A DNA stretch of 64,000 nucleotides from Massilia atriviolacea. GTDB taxonomy: Bacteria; Pseudomonadota; Gammaproteobacteria; Burkholderiales; Burkholderiaceae_D. The DNA is taken from NCBI RefSeq assembly GCF_003953935.1, contig NZ_RXLQ01000007.1, forward strand, positions 286,920 to 350,919, given 5' to 3'. Numbering within the stretch: position 1 is the stretch's first letter; each line of letters starts with the position of its first letter. This document shows, piece after piece, positions 17,398-25,117 of this stretch. A program made the position numbers and the translations under genes. Below the pieces are notes generated by a model that was not told where the DNA came from, ran no database searches, and worked only from the letters and a program-made list of their open reading frames with translations.

Positions 17398-17916
17398 CTA
17401 GATATCAATGACGGCGTGTAGCGGCGCGGGTAGCGCGCCGCCAGTCCAGGTACCGGACGTGACATTGCCGCGATTTGCCGCCGACCACGCAAATTCGCCG
17501 TCCGCATCGAAATCCATGCTCGCGTATGCTTCGGCCCGACGCCAGAATGCCGCCACCGTCCCATCGTTCAACAGCATGAGTGTGGGGGCCGGGACCCCTG
17601 CCAGCAACAGCATGATCAGTCCGCGCTGGGCGGCATCGGTCCGGGCCGAATCAGGCGCCGTGACCGGCGCTGCCGACCAGTTCGCCGGTTTGGCACGCAG
17701 GCGCTCGATGGCACTGAACTGGGCCGCATAGGCATCGATATGGGCTGCGCCGAACGCCTGCGCCCGTGTCGGAATCGAACAAAGCAAGGCGCAGGAAGCA
17801 TCTGACAGGGTGCCGACCTTGCGTCGCAACTCATCCAGGGCCCGTAGCGGAACGCCAGGCTCGTCGTCAGCGGCGCGAGGGGCCAGGCCGGCCCATGACG
17901 CAGGTTTCGGTTTCAT
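17398..17916 (-). CDS. hypothetical protein, first gene of an unrecognised pair
   Basis: 172 residues from ATG 17916, with GGAG 8 nt upstream. The N-terminal half is helical and Ala-rich; the C-terminal half (PTLMLLNDGTVAAFWRRAEAYASMDFDADGEFAW...GTW) looks like a small beta-domain. No family recognised. The reading frame stays open upstream into the antisense of the hydrolase gene, but the codons just before the ATG (VDGVRFATSLWQTWDRGVS) read plausibly as protein, so a longer or degraded ancestral start is possible. It shares the atypical composition of the gene downstream. Confidence 0.5.
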   Translation of the reverse strand: MKPKPASWAGLAPRAADDEPGVPLRALDELRRKVGTLSDASCALLCSIPTRAQAFGAAHIDAYAAQFSAIERLRAKPANWSAAPVTAPDSARTDAAQRGLIMLLLAGVPAPTLMLLNDGTVAAFWRRAEAYASMDFDADGEFAWSAANRGNVTSGTWTGGALPAPLHAVIDI

Positions 17917-17993
17917 GCTAACTCCACGGTCCCAGGTTTGCCATAGTGAGGTCGCAAAACGGACCCCATCGACATATTGGACCTGATAGCGAG

Positions 17994-18698
17994 CTATTGG
18001 TTCATTGCCGGCCTGATGTGGCCCACGAAATCGCGCACCAGCGTTGCCGTGTGACGAGGAGATGCTTGCAGCAGCAGATGCGGCCCCGGCAGCGCCACCA
18101 GGCGCCAGTCCGGGCACAGCGACGCCAGCAGGCGCGCGGCGGCGGGCGGGACGATCCGGTCGTGCAAGGCTTGCAGGTACAGCACGGGCACCGCGATCGC
18201 TTGCGCGCTTGCCGTGTAGTCGACCGCCATCACTTCCTTCAAACGCTGGCGCAGGCGCGCGGGCCGGACCTTGTCGAGCGCGCCACGCAAGGCTTGCCGC
18301 AGCGCCGCCGGCGCGCCGAAGCCGAGCAGGAAAGGGGCGATCAGGGGAGTCAGCACGGGCCACATCGGCAGCACGCCGACCAGGGGTCTGAGCGGCGCCA
18401 GCAGCGGGCGCGGCATGCGCGCAAAGGTGCAACACAGCACCAGCGCGATCAAACCCGGCGGCGTCGATGCGGCCAGCGCAATGGCGACCGGCCCGGAGAA
18501 CGATTCGCCGAGCAGCACGAACGGGCGATCGCGCGGCAACTGCGCGCGCGCATGCCCGGCCAGGCCGGCGTAGCCGAGCGCCGGCGCGGCAGGATACGAC
18601 ACGACGATCACGTCGAACCGGTCGCCGAGCGCGGCAATGAAGCCGGCGAACAGCTCGCCGCTTCCGTCCATTCCCGGAAGCAGCACCAAGGCGGGCAC
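17994..18698 (-). CDS. alpha/beta-fold hydrolase
   Basis: 234 residues from a GTG start. Opening MPALVLLPGMDGSGELFAGFI carries the oxyanion-hole region. The nucleophile elbow is LLGESFSGPVAIALA (GxSxG), the acid is in LQALHDRIVPP, and the catalytic His is probably in PGPHLLLQASP. Substrate unknown. It starts 24 bp after the lipA stop and reads the same way, so it is probably the last gene of the lipBA transcript. Confidence 0.85.
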   Translation of the reverse strand: MPALVLLPGMDGSGELFAGFIAALGDRFDVIVVSYPAAPALGYAGLAGHARAQLPRDRPFVLLGESFSGPVAIALAASTPPGLIALVLCCTFARMPRPLLAPLRPLVGVLPMWPVLTPLIAPFLLGFGAPAALRQALRGALDKVRPARLRQRLKEVMAVDYTASAQAIAVPVLYLQALHDRIVPPAAARLLASLCPDWRLVALPGPHLLLQASPRHTATLVRDFVGHIRPAMNQ

Positions 18699-18721
18699 CA
18701 GGGTGGGTACCGGCGCCGTGT

Positions 18722-19714
18722 TTAAGCGCTGATGGCCACGCCCGCGTTATGCGCCTGCTCGTCCGCGTGGTAGGAGCTGCGCACCATGGCGCCCACGGCC
18801 GCGTGCACGAAGCCCATCTTGTAGGCTTCTTCCTCGAACATCTTGAACACGTCCGGATGCACATAGCGGCGCACCGGCAAGTGGTCGCCCGACGGCGCCA
18901 GGTACTGGCCGATGGTCAGCATGTCGACGTTGTGGCTGCGCAGGTCGCGCATCACTTGCAGGATTTCCTCGTCGGTTTCGCCCAGGCCGACCATGATGCC
19001 GGACTTGGTGACCGCGTTCGGATACAGGGCCTTGAAGTCGCGCAGCAATTCCAGCGAGTGGGTGTAGTCGGAACCCGGACGGGCTTCCTTGTACAGGCGC
19101 GGCACGGTTTCGAGGTTGTGGTTCATCACGTCCGGCAAGCCGTCGGCGAAGATCGCCAGCGCCTTGGCCAGGCGGCCGCGGAAGTCGGGCACCAGCACTT
19201 CGATGCGGGTGTTGGGCGAGAGCGCGCGCGTCTGCTTGATGCACTCGACAAAGTGGCCGGCGCCGCCGTCGCGCAGGTCGTCGCGGTCGACCGAGGTGAT
19301 CACCACGTACGACAGGCGCAGCTCGGCGATGGTCCTGGACAGGTTGACCGGCTCGTTGACGTCGAGCGGGTCGGGGCGGCCGTGGCCGACATCGCAGAAC
19401 GGGCAGCGGCGGGTGCACTTGTCGCCCATGATCATGAAGGTGGCCGTGCCCTTGCCGAAGCACTCGCCGATGTTCGGGCAGCTCGCTTCTTCGCACACGG
19501 TCACCAGCTTGTTGGCGCGCAGGATGTCCTTGATTTCGTAGAAGCGCGTCGACGCCGATGCCGCCTTGACGCGGATCCAGTCCGGCTTTTTCAGGCGCTC
19601 GACTTGTCCGATCGGCACGATCTTGATCGGAATGCGCGAGGTCTTGCTGGCGCCTTTTTGCTTGTCGCTGGCGTTGTAGACTGGGGCGATGCTGGTATCG
19701 GTGTCGGAAGTCAT
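18722..19714 (-). CDS. lipA: lipoyl synthase LipA
   Basis: 330 residues, the usual LipA length. Radical-SAM enzyme that inserts two sulfurs into octanoyl-protein to form lipoyl groups for pyruvate and 2-oxoglutarate dehydrogenases and glycine cleavage. The auxiliary cluster is [12 protein letters not shown], the radical-SAM cluster is [19 protein letters not shown], and the C-terminal RSSYHADEQ provides the Ser ligand of the auxiliary cluster. The start overlaps the lipB stop (ATGA), so the genes are translationally coupled. Confidence 0.98.
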   Translation of the reverse strand: MTSDTDTSIAPVYNASDKQKGASKTSRIPIKIVPIGQVERLKKPDWIRVKAASASTRFYEIKDILRANKLVTVCEEASCPNIGECFGKGTATFMIMGDKCTRRCPFCDVGHGRPDPLDVNEPVNLSRTIAELRLSYVVITSVDRDDLRDGGAGHFVECIKQTRALSPNTRIEVLVPDFRGRLAKALAIFADGLPDVMNHNLETVPRLYKEARPGSDYTHSLELLRDFKALYPNAVTKSGIMVGLGETDEEILQVMRDLRSHNVDMLTIGQYLAPSGDHLPVRRYVHPDVFKMFEEEAYKMGFVHAAVGAMVRSSYHADEQAHNAGVAISA

Positions 19715-20454
19715 TTGGCTGTTTGCCCGTGGGGCTCTGTGGTGTTGTTCGATTCGGTAGGCGATTCGTTGTCCGGTGCATTGCCTGCGCCAAGCTGCTG
19801 CACCAGTTCGCGCGCCAGGGCTTGCTGCACGTCGGCCAGCGCGGCCGCGGCGCCCATGCTGCGCATGTCGACCGTTTCCAGGCCCGCATAGCCGCACGGG
19901 TTAATCCAGGAAAACGGCGCCAGGTCCATCGCCACATTCAGCGACACGCCATGGTAGGTGCAGCCGTTGCCGCGCACCTTGAGGCCGAGCGCGGCGATCT
20001 TGGCGCCCTTGCGCGGCCCGCCGGCGACATAGATGCCGGGCGCGCCGGCGATGCGCTCGCCAGCAAGATTATACGCCTCCAGCACATTGATGATCGCCTG
20101 CTCGATTTTTTCGACGAACTGGCGCGCGTACAGCTTGCCGCCCGGCTTGTTGCGGCGCAGGTCCATCAGCAGGTAAATCACCGCCTGGCCGGGACCGTGG
20201 AAGGTCACTTCGCCGCCGCGGTCGGTCTGCACCACGGGGATGCCGTGGGCGGGCGTGCCGGCGCCGGCCAGCAGGTGGGCGCGGTCGGCGCCCAGGCCCA
20301 GGGTGAACACGGGCGGGTGCTCGACGATCCAGAGTTCGTCGGTAGTGTCAGGCGTGCGGGCGTCGGTAAACGCGCGCATGGCGGCAAACACCGGCTCGTA
20401 GTCGGCACGGCCAAGGTTGCGGATGATCGCCTGCGCAGGGCGGATGGGGGGCAT
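19711..20454 (-). CDS. lipB: octanoyl-[ACP]:protein octanoyltransferase LipB
   Basis: 247 residues. Transfers octanoyl from acyl-carrier protein to lipoyl domains, the step before LipA. Motifs: [38 protein letters not shown], and the acyl-enzyme Cys region [16 protein letters not shown], with catalytic Lys in [11 protein letters not shown]. The C-terminal about 30 residues are extra and polar ([20 protein letters not shown]). The start ATG is at 20454, 32 bp from a TATAAT on the same strand. Confidence 0.97.
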   Translation of the reverse strand: MPPIRPAQAIIRNLGRADYEPVFAAMRAFTDARTPDTTDELWIVEHPPVFTLGLGADRAHLLAGAGTPAHGIPVVQTDRGGEVTFHGPGQAVIYLLMDLRRNKPGGKLYARQFVEKIEQAIINVLEAYNLAGERIAGAPGIYVAGGPRKGAKIAALGLKVRGNGCTYHGVSLNVAMDLAPFSWINPCGYAGLETVDMRSMGAAAALADVQQALARELVQQLGAGNAPDNESPTESNNTTEPHGQTAK

Positions 20455-20916
20455 GGGTCGTCGATCGGGGATAAGGGAGCCCTGCCATTATAAGCCAGCG
20501 CCGGGCCGGATGCCGGCCGGGGGCCGCATGAGCACCGTCGGCTTTCGCCGCCTGTGCGGCATTCGCGCATCCGGGATGGACGTCTTGAACAATGCCGATC
20601 CATGCCTGGATTGAGCCGAAGATCGCGGCATGCGTCCCGCAACGCGAAAAAACCGGTGATGGGCCCTGCCCGGCCTCCCTGGTCGCTCATCCCGCTAGCA
20701 TGTCAAGGCGCGCGGGCCGCCGCCGCACACCGCGCTTCGATCGAACGCCGGTCCATCCGGCTGGAGGCACAAAACCGATTGTCGCCGCCTTGATCCCGGA
20801 CAAGCAATCGCCTCCCGCACCGCGCCATCAGCCGCATTAGCATAGTTGAAATGCTTCGTTGCCGCGCCAAACGGGCGCCGATAAGCTGGGTGCTCGATCA
20901 TCACCCGTTCACCGCC
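20455..20916. other. 462-bp gap with lipB promoter, no gene seen
   Basis: Between divergent lipB and the TauD-like gene. It contains TATAAT for lipB on the minus strand (20492-20487) but no good -35. Short ORFs here have no family look and no ribosome sites. It marks the left join of the block of four plus-strand genes that separates lipB from ybeD. Confidence 0.4.
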
Positions 20917-21786
20917 ATGGCCGCCGTCCTCGACACCCGTTTCGACATCGTCCCCTTCGACGCCCCGCTGGGCGCGGCCATCATCGGACTCGACCTGTCG
21001 GTCCCGCTGAGCCGGGACGACTTTGCCCTGATCCACCGCGCCCACCTCGAGCACCATGTGCTGGTGTTGCGCGACCAGCACATCACGCCGGCCCAGCAGG
21101 TGGCGTTCAGCCGCCGCTTCGGTCCGCTGCAAATCCATGTGCTGCGCCAGTTCCAGCTGCCCGCCGCGCCGCAAGTACTGCGCATTTCCAACATCAAGGA
21201 AAACGGCCAGCCGATCGGCCTGGGCGACGCCGGCCATTTCTGGCATTCGGACCTGTCCTACAAGCCCACCCCCAGCCTGGGCTCGATGCTGCACGCGCAG
21301 GAGTTGCCGGCCGAGGGTGGCGATACCCTGTTCGCCAACCAGCACCTGGCCTGGGACAAGCTGCCCGGCTACCTGCGGCGCGCCATCGACGGCCGCAGTG
21401 CCGAACACAGCTACCTGGCCAAGTATGCCGAACTGCAAAAGCGCAGCCCGTGGCGTCCCAACCTGACGCGCGCCCAGATCGAGGAAGTCAAGCCGGTCAC
21501 CCATCCGATCGTGCGCACCCATCCGGAAACCGGGCGCCGCGCGCTGTTTGTCAGCGAGCATTTCACCACCCGCGTGATCGGCTTGCCGGACAGCGACAGC
21601 CGCGCCCTGCTCGATGCGCTGTTCGCCTTCAGCACCCGTCCCGAGTTCATTTACCGCCACCAGTGGCAGGCGCGCGACATGGTGTTCTGGGACAACCGCT
21701 CGGTCGTGCACCTGGCCGCCGGTTGCCCGGAACATCAGCGCCGCTTGCTGTACCGCACCACCATCGAAGGCAATGCGCCGTTCTGA
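20917..21786 (+). CDS. TauD/TfdA-family 2-oxoglutarate/Fe(II) dioxygenase
   Basis: 289 residues. The iron site is H-x-D in GHFWHSDLSYKP, with the distal His in VFWDNRSVVHLAAG and the 2-oxoglutarate Arg in RRLLYRTTIEG. In sulfonate or taurine use, TauD-type enzymes hydroxylate the carbon next to the sulfonate and release sulfite. Start taken at ATG 20917; an upstream in-frame Met (20851) lacks a ribosome site. It leads an operon with a substrate-binding protein, ATPase and permease, which makes a sulfonate-type substrate likely but unproved. Confidence 0.88.
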   Translation: MAAVLDTRFDIVPFDAPLGAAIIGLDLSVPLSRDDFALIHRAHLEHHVLVLRDQHITPAQQVAFSRRFGPLQIHVLRQFQLPAAPQVLRISNIKENGQPIGLGDAGHFWHSDLSYKPTPSLGSMLHAQELPAEGGDTLFANQHLAWDKLPGYLRRAIDGRSAEHSYLAKYAELQKRSPWRPNLTRAQIEEVKPVTHPIVRTHPETGRRALFVSEHFTTRVIGLPDSDSRALLDALFAFSTRPEFIYRHQWQARDMVFWDNRSVVHLAAGCPEHQRRLLYRTTIEGNAPF

Positions 21787-21810
21787 CCGGCACCGACCAA
21801 GGACCCCACC

Positions 21811-22815
21811 ATGACTCTGTTGAAGAAAGCCGCCATCGCCCTGGCCTGCTGCGCCACCCTGGCCGCCAGTCCGGCCCGGGCCGAAGGGCGCATCCGCATC
21901 GCCGAGCAGTTCGGCATCGTGTACCTGCTGCTGAACGTGGCGCAGGACCAGAAACTGATCGAAAAGCATGGCCGCAAGCAGGGCGTGGAGATCGACGTGG
22001 ACTGGGTCAAGCTGTCGGGCGGGGCGGCCATCAACGATGCGCTGCTGTCGGGCTCGATCGACATCGCCAGCGCCGGCATCGGTCCCCTGCTGACCGTGTG
22101 GGATCGCACCGCCGGCAAGCAGAACGTCAAGGGCGTGGCATCGCTGGGCAACTTTCCGTATTACCTGATCAGCACCAATCCGAACGTCAGGACCATTGCG
22201 GACTTCAGCGACAGGGACCGGATTGCGCTGCCGGCGGTGACGGTGTCGGTGCAGGCGCGGATTTTGCAGATGGCGGCGGCGAAACAGTGGGGCACGGCCG
22301 AGTTCAAGAAACTCGACCGCCTGACGCAGGCGCTGCCGCATCCGGACGCGGCCGCCGCGATCATCGCCGGCCAGACCGAAATCAATGCCCATTTCGCCAC
22401 CCCGCCTTACCAGGAACAGGAACTGGCGGCCAATCCCAGGGCCCATATCGTGCTCGATTCCTACGCGGTGCAGGGCGGGCCCGGTTCCTCGACCGTGCTG
22501 TACGCCACCGAAAAATATTTGAAGGACAATCCCAAGACCTACCGCGCCTTTGTCGACGCGCTGGCCGAGGCGGCGCAGTTCATCAGCGCCAGCCCCGAAG
22601 CGGCAGCCGATGCCTACCTGCGCGTGAACAAAAGCAGCATCGAGCGCGCCCTGCTGCTGAAAGTCATCAAGAACCCGAAAATCCAGTTCCAGGTGGCGCC
22701 GCAAAACACCTTCGGCCTGGCGCAATTCCTGTACCAGGCCGGCGCGCTGAAAAAGCAGCCCACCAGCTGGCGCGATTACTTTTTCCAGAGCCCGGCCGTG
22801 GCCTCGGGGAGCTGA
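21811..22815 (+). CDS. ABC transporter substrate-binding protein, nitrate/sulfonate/taurine type
   Basis: 334 residues. Signal peptide MTLLKKAAIALACCATLAASPARA, then IRIAEQFGIVYLLLNVAQDQKLIEKHGRK and LSGGAAINDALLSGSIDIASAGIGPLLTVWD, the SsuA/TauA-like fold. It captures the solute in the periplasm for the adjoining ATPase and permease. 24 bp after the TauD stop and 1 bp before the ATPase start. Confidence 0.9.
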   Translation: MTLLKKAAIALACCATLAASPARAEGRIRIAEQFGIVYLLLNVAQDQKLIEKHGRKQGVEIDVDWVKLSGGAAINDALLSGSIDIASAGIGPLLTVWDRTAGKQNVKGVASLGNFPYYLISTNPNVRTIADFSDRDRIALPAVTVSVQARILQMAAAKQWGTAEFKKLDRLTQALPHPDAAAAIIAGQTEINAHFATPPYQEQELAANPRAHIVLDSYAVQGGPGSSTVLYATEKYLKDNPKTYRAFVDALAEAAQFISASPEAAADAYLRVNKSSIERALLLKVIKNPKIQFQVAPQNTFGLAQFLYQAGALKKQPTSWRDYFFQSPAVASGS

Positions 22816-22816
22816 C

Positions 22817-23818
22817 ATGGACGCGCACCGCTTTCCCATCGGCCCCGGCGACGCGCTGCTGCGCGCCGAGGGCGTCACGCTCGACTACCGCAGCGGCACG
22901 CGCATCGTGCGCGCCACGGACCGGGTGAGCTTCGACGTGCACCGGGGCGACCGCCTGGTGCTGCTGGGGCCGTCCGGCTGCGGCAAGTCGACCTTGCTCA
23001 AGGCCATCGCCGGCTTCATCACGCCGCGCGCCGGCAGCCTGACCCTGGACGGCCAGCCCATCCTGCGCCCCGGACCGGACCGGATCGTGGTGTTCCAGGA
23101 ATTCGACCAGTTGCCACCATGGAAGACGGTCAAGGGGAATGTCATGTTTCCGCTGCTGGCCGGGGGCATGGCCAGGGCCGAGGCCCAGGCGCGCGCGCTG
23201 CACTGGATTAACAAGGTTGGCCTGTCGCAGTTCGCCGATGCCTTTCCGCACACCTTGTCGGGCGGCATGAAGGCGCGCGTGGCGATTGCGCGCGCGCTGG
23301 CGATGCAGCCGGCCATCCTGCTCATGGACGAGCCCTTCGCCGCGCTGGACGCGCTCACGCGCCGCAGCATGCAGGAGGAATTGCAGACCCTGTGGGAAGA
23401 AATCCGCTTCACGATGCTGTTCGTCACCCATTCGATCGAAGAAGCCCTGGTGGTCGGCAACCGCATCGTGCTGCTCTCGCCCCATCCGGGCCGCGTGCGC
23501 GCCGAACTGAACAGCCACCAGTTCGACCTCGGCAGCGCCGGCGGCGAACAGTTCCAGGCGGCCGCCCGGCGCATTCACCGCCTGCTGTTCGGGGACGATG
23601 CGCTGGCGACCGGATCGCCAGCGCAATTGTCCACACCGTTGCCCACAGACTTATCCGACCACTTATCCGACCACTTATCCCAGCGCTTATCCACCGGTTT
23701 ATCCACCGGGCTCAACCAGGAGTTATCCCCCCACTTATCCCACCAGTTATCCGCGCGCTTGTCCAGTCACTTGCCCACAGAGTTATCCACGCAGTTATCC
23801 ACCGGGCTGCACGCATGA
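22817..23818 (+). CDS. ABC transporter ATPase, SsuB/TauB type, with repetitive C-terminal tail
   Basis: 333 residues; about 270 make a normal ATPase. Walker A GPSGCGKST, Q-loop FQEFDQLPPWK, signature LSGGMKARVAIARA, Walker B LLMDEPFAALD, H-loop FVTHSIEEA. The family exports no solute; it powers import through the permease encoded next. After residue 270 the protein becomes a 4-residue repeat of the form x-L-S-x (for example LSDHLSDHLSQRLSTGLSTG) to the stop. This tail is absent from typical SsuB/TauB proteins, and its codons form a 12-bp DNA repeat. The stop overlaps the permease start (ATGA). Confidence 0.93.
   Translation: MDAHRFPIGPGDALLRAEGVTLDYRSGTRIVRATDRVSFDVHRGDRLVLLGPSGCGKSTLLKAIAGFITPRAGSLTLDGQPILRPGPDRIVVFQEFDQLPPWKTVKGNVMFPLLAGGMARAEAQARALHWINKVGLSQFADAFPHTLSGGMKARVAIARALAMQPAILLMDEPFAALDALTRRSMQEELQTLWEEIRFTMLFVTHSIEEALVVGNRIVLLSPHPGRVRAELNSHQFDLGSAGGEQFQAAARRIHRLLFGDDALATGSPAQLSTPLPTDLSDHLSDHLSQRLSTGLSTGLNQELSPHLSHQLSARLSSHLPTELSTQLSTGLHA
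23627..23806 (+). repeat. 15-unit 12-bp array of DnaA-box-like motifs
   Basis: Fifteen in-register 12-bp units begin at 23627, 23639, 23651 and so on to 23795. Ten begin TTATCC, two TTGTCC, two TTGCCC and one (23711) is degenerate, CTCAAC. The nearest to the DnaA-box consensus TTATNCACA are TTGTCCACA (23627), TTATCCACC (23687, 23699, 23795) and TTATCCACG (23783), each one base off. TTGCCCACA (23639, 23771) is two bases off. All point the same way. The second half of each unit varies while the TTATCC core is kept. The array lies inside the ATPase coding frame, one unit per four codons. Confidence 0.8.
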
Positions 23819-24705
23819 GCGCGCGCCTTCTGCCGCCGATCCGGCCGGAATATGTGGTGCCCCTGAGCGCGCCCGCCCCGGCCGTGCAGGCCGATCCGCC
23901 GGCGCCGCTGCGGCGCGCGCTGGGGCACGCCTGGCTGCGCAAGTCGCTCCTGCTGCTGCTGCTGGCGGCGCTGTGGGAGGCGCTGGCGCGCTGGCAGGAC
24001 AAGGACTTGCTGCTGCCGGGCGCGCTGCAGACGGCGCGCGCCTTTGCCGCCGGCATGGTCTCGGGCGAATTGCCGGGCTACGTGGCGGCCTCGCTGGCGG
24101 TGCTGGTGCAGGGTTACGCGCTGGGCGTGGCCGGGGCGCTGGTGCTGACTTCGCTGGCGATCGGCACCCGCTTCGGGCGCGATCTGCTGGAAACCCTGAC
24201 CGCGATGTTCAATCCCCTGCCCGCCATCGCGCTGCTGCCGCTGGCGCTGCTGTGGTTCGGCCTGGGCCGCGCCAGCCTGGTGTTCGTGCTGGTCCATTCG
24301 GTGATGTGGCCGCTGGCGCTGAACGCGTATGCCGGATTCGGCAGCGTCCCCGAGACCTTGCGCATGGCCGGGCGCAATTACGGCCTGAACGGGACGCGGC
24401 TGGTGTTCCAGGTGATGATTCCGGCGGCGTTGCCGGCGATTCTGTCGGGCCTGAAAATCGCCTGGGCCTTCGCCTGGCGCACCCTGATTGCGGCCGAGCT
24501 GGTGTTCGGGACGACCTCGGGAAAAGGCGGGCTCGGCTGGTATATCTTCCAGAGCCGCAACGAATTGTTCACCGACAAGGTGTTCGCCGGACTGGCGGCG
24601 GTGATCGTCATCGGCCTGCTGGTCGAGGGCCTGGTGTTCCAGACGCTCGAACGCCTGACGCTGCGGCGCTGGGGCATGCAGCGCCAGGCCTTGGGCACGC
24701 CCTGA
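23815..24705 (+). CDS. ABC transporter permease, SsuC/TauC type
   Basis: 296 residues with about six membrane segments (for example LLLLLLAALWEAL, YALGVAGALVLTSLAIG, VFAGLAAVIVIGLLVEGLVF). The EAA loop that contacts the ATPase is PETLRMAGRNYGLNGTRLVFQVMIPAALPAILSGLKIAWAFAW, of the nitrate/sulfonate family. Start overlaps the ATPase stop by 4 bp. It ends 3 bp before the convergent ybeD gene. Confidence 0.92.
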   Translation: MSARLLPPIRPEYVVPLSAPAPAVQADPPAPLRRALGHAWLRKSLLLLLLAALWEALARWQDKDLLLPGALQTARAFAAGMVSGELPGYVAASLAVLVQGYALGVAGALVLTSLAIGTRFGRDLLETLTAMFNPLPAIALLPLALLWFGLGRASLVFVLVHSVMWPLALNAYAGFGSVPETLRMAGRNYGLNGTRLVFQVMIPAALPAILSGLKIAWAFAWRTLIAAELVFGTTSGKGGLGWYIFQSRNELFTDKVFAGLAAVIVIGLLVEGLVFQTLERLTLRRWGMQRQALGTP

Positions 24706-24708
24706 CGA

Positions 24709-24975
24709 TTACATGACGATCTTGACCATCGGGTGGGCCGACAGCGCGCGGTACAGATCGTCGAGCTGGGCGCGGCTGGTGGCGCGCACGGTGACGGTCA
24801 GCCCGGTGTAGTTGCCTTTCGGCGAAGGGCGCACTTCCATGCGGCCGATATGAAAGGTGGGATCGAATTCGAGCACCACGTCGACAATGGTGGCGGCGAA
24901 ATCGTCGTGCGTGGCGCCCATCACCTTGATCGGGAAGTCGCTCGGGTATTCGATAAGGGATTCAGTCGGTTCCAT
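24709..24975 (-). CDS. ybeD: YbeD-like DUF493 protein
   Basis: 88 residues with the DUF493 pattern LIEYPSDFPIKVMGATHDDF...VRPSPKGNYTGLTVTVRATSRAQLDDLYRALSAHPMVKIVM. It adopts an ACT-like fold; its function is not established. In many proteobacteria ybeD lies directly beside lipB; here the two are 4.25 kb apart because four plus-strand genes lie between. A TACAAT on the minus strand (25045-25040) may be its -10. Confidence 0.9.
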   Translation of the reverse strand: MEPTESLIEYPSDFPIKVMGATHDDFAATIVDVVLEFDPTFHIGRMEVRPSPKGNYTGLTVTVRATSRAQLDDLYRALSAHPMVKIVM

Positions 24976-25048
24976 ACACATTCCAATTCTAAAAATGACA
25001 ACACAGCCGCGCTCCCCGCATGGGAACGCGCTTTGCGACATTGTAGCC

Positions 25049-25076
25049 AAAAAAAGGCCAGCGCTAGGCTGGCCTT
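25049..25076 (-). terminator. rho-independent terminator of the FecR-domain gene
   Basis: On the minus strand a stem of AAGGCCAGC / GCTGGCCTT with a 5-nt loop is followed by a T run, 42 bp past the FecR-gene stop. Confidence 0.85.
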
Positions 25077-25117
25077 GAACTATTCCCTTGGGGGGGAACA
25101 GGTGAGACTGGTACGGA

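Noticed and set aside
17987-17996. TAGCGAGCTA at the hydrolase stop, like the palindromes at 110-212.
   Set aside because: Single copy, at the 3' end of a gene and without the 15-bp partner, so likely chance.
20417-20850. Small plus-strand ORFs between lipB and the TauD-like gene.
   Set aside because: No recognisable domain or ribosome site; treated as non-coding.
23627-23806. The DnaA-box-like array as a replication origin.
   Set aside because: No dnaA, dnaN or parAB genes are near, there is no AT-rich unwinding region, and the units lie inside an intact coding frame. A titration or binding site is more likely than an origin.
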